A stretch of 5,882 nt of DNA from Bacillota bacterium. GTDB taxonomy: Bacteria > Bacillota_C > Negativicutes > Sporomusales > Sporomusaceae. Position numbers and translations under genes: made by a program. The stretch lies in contig JAEZQV010000284.1 of NCBI GenBank assembly GCA_023441125.1, positions 1-5,882 of the forward strand. The letters are read 5' to 3'. The notes under the pieces were generated by a model, which searched no databases, was not told where the DNA came from, and saw only the letters and a program-made list of their open reading frames with translations. This document shows, piece by piece, positions 4,562 to 5,882 of the stretch. The first letter of the stretch is position 1. The number at the start of each line of letters is the position of its first letter.

Positions 4562-5833
4562 ATGAGAAGGCAGGTATTCAGCAGTAAAAAGCAAAGGCTC
4601 TTCGCCGGCATTGCTCTGCTGGCTATCATCGCAACAACTGTAATCACCTTGGCCGGCGGGCACAGTCAGGCCGGCAAGGGCCGGCAGAATGCCGATAATG
4701 TCAAGCCGGTAGTAACCGCCTATACTGTGGCGCGGCAGGATCTGGTGCGGAAAATTTCGCTGACCGGCCAGACCGTGCCGGAGTCCCAGACCGATATTGC
4801 GGCTAAATATGCCGGCCGGATTACTGATGTGAATGTAAATCTGGGTGATACCGTGACCGCCGGCCAGGTACTGGTGGTGCAGGACACCACCGATGTGGAT
4901 CTGTCTATCGCCCAGAACGAAGCCGGCCGGCGCCAGGCTGAGGCCGATGTATCCGAAACTCAGGCGGCGTATGCGGCCAATTACCAAAAAGCGCTGGCCG
5001 ATTATCAGCGCTGTCAGATAAACTACGAACGCTATAAAAGCCTGTTTGCCAGCGGCGCCGTTTCGCGGGAAAACCTGGATACAGCCCAGCAGCAGATGAT
5101 CGACGCCAAGTCGGCGCTGGATGCGCTGGCCAACCAGAATATGGCGGGCGCCATTCCGGCGACGGTTGAAGGCAAACGGGCGGCGCTGGACAAAGCCGTG
5201 CACAGTATCGAGGCCCTTGGCAAGCAGCGGGAAGATCTGATCCTGCGGGCGCCCCGCAACGGCGTTATCGGTTACCGCCAGGCGGAAATCGGGGCCTGGG
5301 TGCAGTCCGGGCAAAAATTGCTGTCGGTAGTTGACAACAGCAAGATGTATGTGGATTGTTTGGTTTCCGAACAGGACGCAGCCGTGATCAGTACCGGTAT
5401 GCCGGCCGTTATCCAGGTTGAATCGCTGGGAAAAAGCTTTAACGGCACCATAATTTACGTTAGTCCGGCCAATGACGCCAAGACCCAGTCTTTTACGGTG
5501 CGGCTGGCTTTAACCAATCCGGATCAGACGGTGAAAAGCGGGATGTTTGCCAGAACGCAGCTGGAGCTGGTGGCCCGCCGGCAGACGCTGAGTGTACCCA
5601 AAGAAGCCGTACAGGCGAAAAACGGGAAAACCTTCGTCTATAAAATCAATGCCGCGGGCCAGGTCCAGGAACAGGCGGTGGAGCTTGGCCTCAGCACCGA
5701 TCAGGAAGTGGAAATCCTCCAGGGAATTCAGGCAGGAGACCAGATTGCCGTTACGAATCTGTCCAGGCTGAAAACCGGTATGGCGGTGACGCTAAAGGCG
5801 GCGGGCAGCCAGGCTGGCGGTGAAACGCCATGA
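4562..5833 (+). CDS. RND-type periplasmic adaptor (HlyD/AcrA family)
   Basis: A 423-residue membrane fusion protein linking an inner-membrane RND pump to an outer-membrane channel. In order: an N-terminal membrane anchor or signal (13-31, after MRRQVFSSKKQR); first lipoyl half (about 74-107, GRITDVNVNLGDTVTAGQVL); an alpha-helical coiled-coil hairpin (113-221) with RYKSLFASGAVSRENLDTAQ at 157-176; second lipoyl half (228-257, LRAPRNGVIGYRQAEIGAWV); a beta-barrel (258-340); and a membrane-proximal domain (341-413, from LSVPKEAVQ). There is no lipobox, so it is probably held by an uncleaved anchor. ATG 4562 follows AAGGAG (4547-4552) by 9 nt. It lies 26 bp after the MarR gene and its stop overlaps the RND start, so all three are probably co-transcribed under MarR control. 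Exported substrates cannot be predicted. Confidence 0.93.
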   Translation: MRRQVFSSKKQRLFAGIALLAIIATTVITLAGGHSQAGKGRQNADNVKPVVTAYTVARQDLVRKISLTGQTVPESQTDIAAKYAGRITDVNVNLGDTVTAGQVLVVQDTTDVDLSIAQNEAGRRQAEADVSETQAAYAANYQKALADYQRCQINYERYKSLFASGAVSRENLDTAQQQMIDAKSALDALANQNMAGAIPATVEGKRAALDKAVHSIEALGKQREDLILRAPRNGVIGYRQAEIGAWVQSGQKLLSVVDNSKMYVDCLVSEQDAAVISTGMPAVIQVESLGKSFNGTIIYVSPANDAKTQSFTVRLALTNPDQTVKSGMFARTQLELVARRQTLSVPKEAVQAKNGKTFVYKINAAGQVQEQAVELGLSTDQEVEILQGIQAGDQIAVTNLSRLKTGMAVTLKAAGSQAGGETP

Positions 5834-5882
5834 ATATAACCCGTTTTGCCATCCGGCGGCCGGTCGGGATTACCATGATTGT
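5830..5882 (+). CDS. RND efflux transporter, N-terminal fragment (cut by window end)
   Basis: ATG 5830 overlaps the adaptor's TGA (ATGA), giving translational coupling. The 17 complete codons read MNITRFAIRRPVGITMI, the typical amino terminus of AcrB/MexB-type RND pumps: a short amphipathic helix, an R(R/N)P motif, then the first membrane segment. The remainder (usually about 1,000 residues) lies beyond the window. It should be the proton-driven inner-membrane component that works with the adaptor. Whether it belongs to the hydrophobe/amphiphile or the heavy-metal branch cannot be told from this fragment, although the start favours the first. Confidence 0.85.
   Translation, partial: MNITRFAIRRPVGITMI

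Noticed and set aside
4340..5314. 324-codon minus-strand open frame opposite the MarR and adaptor genes
   Set aside because: The plus-strand products are clear family members with proper starts; the antisense product has no recognisable domain and spans two genes.

Overview
The window looks like a chromosomal stretch of a diderm, endospore-lineage Firmicute (Negativicutes, Sporomusa/Pelosinus-like). This is inference. Ribosome-binding sites are strong and Bacillus-like (AGGAGG or AAGGAG), one gene starts at TTG, and base composition is moderately GC-rich. Yet the right end carries a periplasmic adaptor and the first codons of an RND transporter, which imply an outer membrane. No rRNA, tRNA, CRISPR or insertion sequence was found.

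Layout: (1) 1-105, a short leader with two Shine-Dalgarno sites in series and a possible 21-codon leader ORF. (2) 106-1557 (+), an NCS1 nucleobase/cytosine-type permease, followed by a 12-bp perfect hairpin without a U-tract. (3) 1711-3078 (-), an exported protein with a low-complexity linker, two copies of a ~62-residue repeat and a PrcB-like C-terminal domain; it converges on the permease. (4) 3079-3305, a divergent intergenic region with a long inverted repeat just upstream of the next gene. (5) 3306-3890 (+), a peptide deformylase homologue with intact metal ligands but an N-terminal signal/anchor segment, closed by a textbook rho-independent terminator. (6) 3946-4070, a promoter/operator region with a perfect 10-bp inverted repeat. 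(7) 4071-4535 (+), a MarR-family regulator that appears to start at a non-canonical AUC codon. (8) 4562-5833 (+), an HlyD/AcrA-type membrane fusion protein. (9) 5830-end (+), the first 17 codons of an RND inner-membrane pump, overlapping the previous stop as ATGA.

Genes 7-9 read as one drug-efflux operon: the MarR protein probably represses its own promoter through the palindrome, and the adaptor and RND pump form the envelope-spanning export machine. The most unusual items are the apparently exported deformylase, the AUC start of the MarR gene and the modular PrcB-like surface protein.
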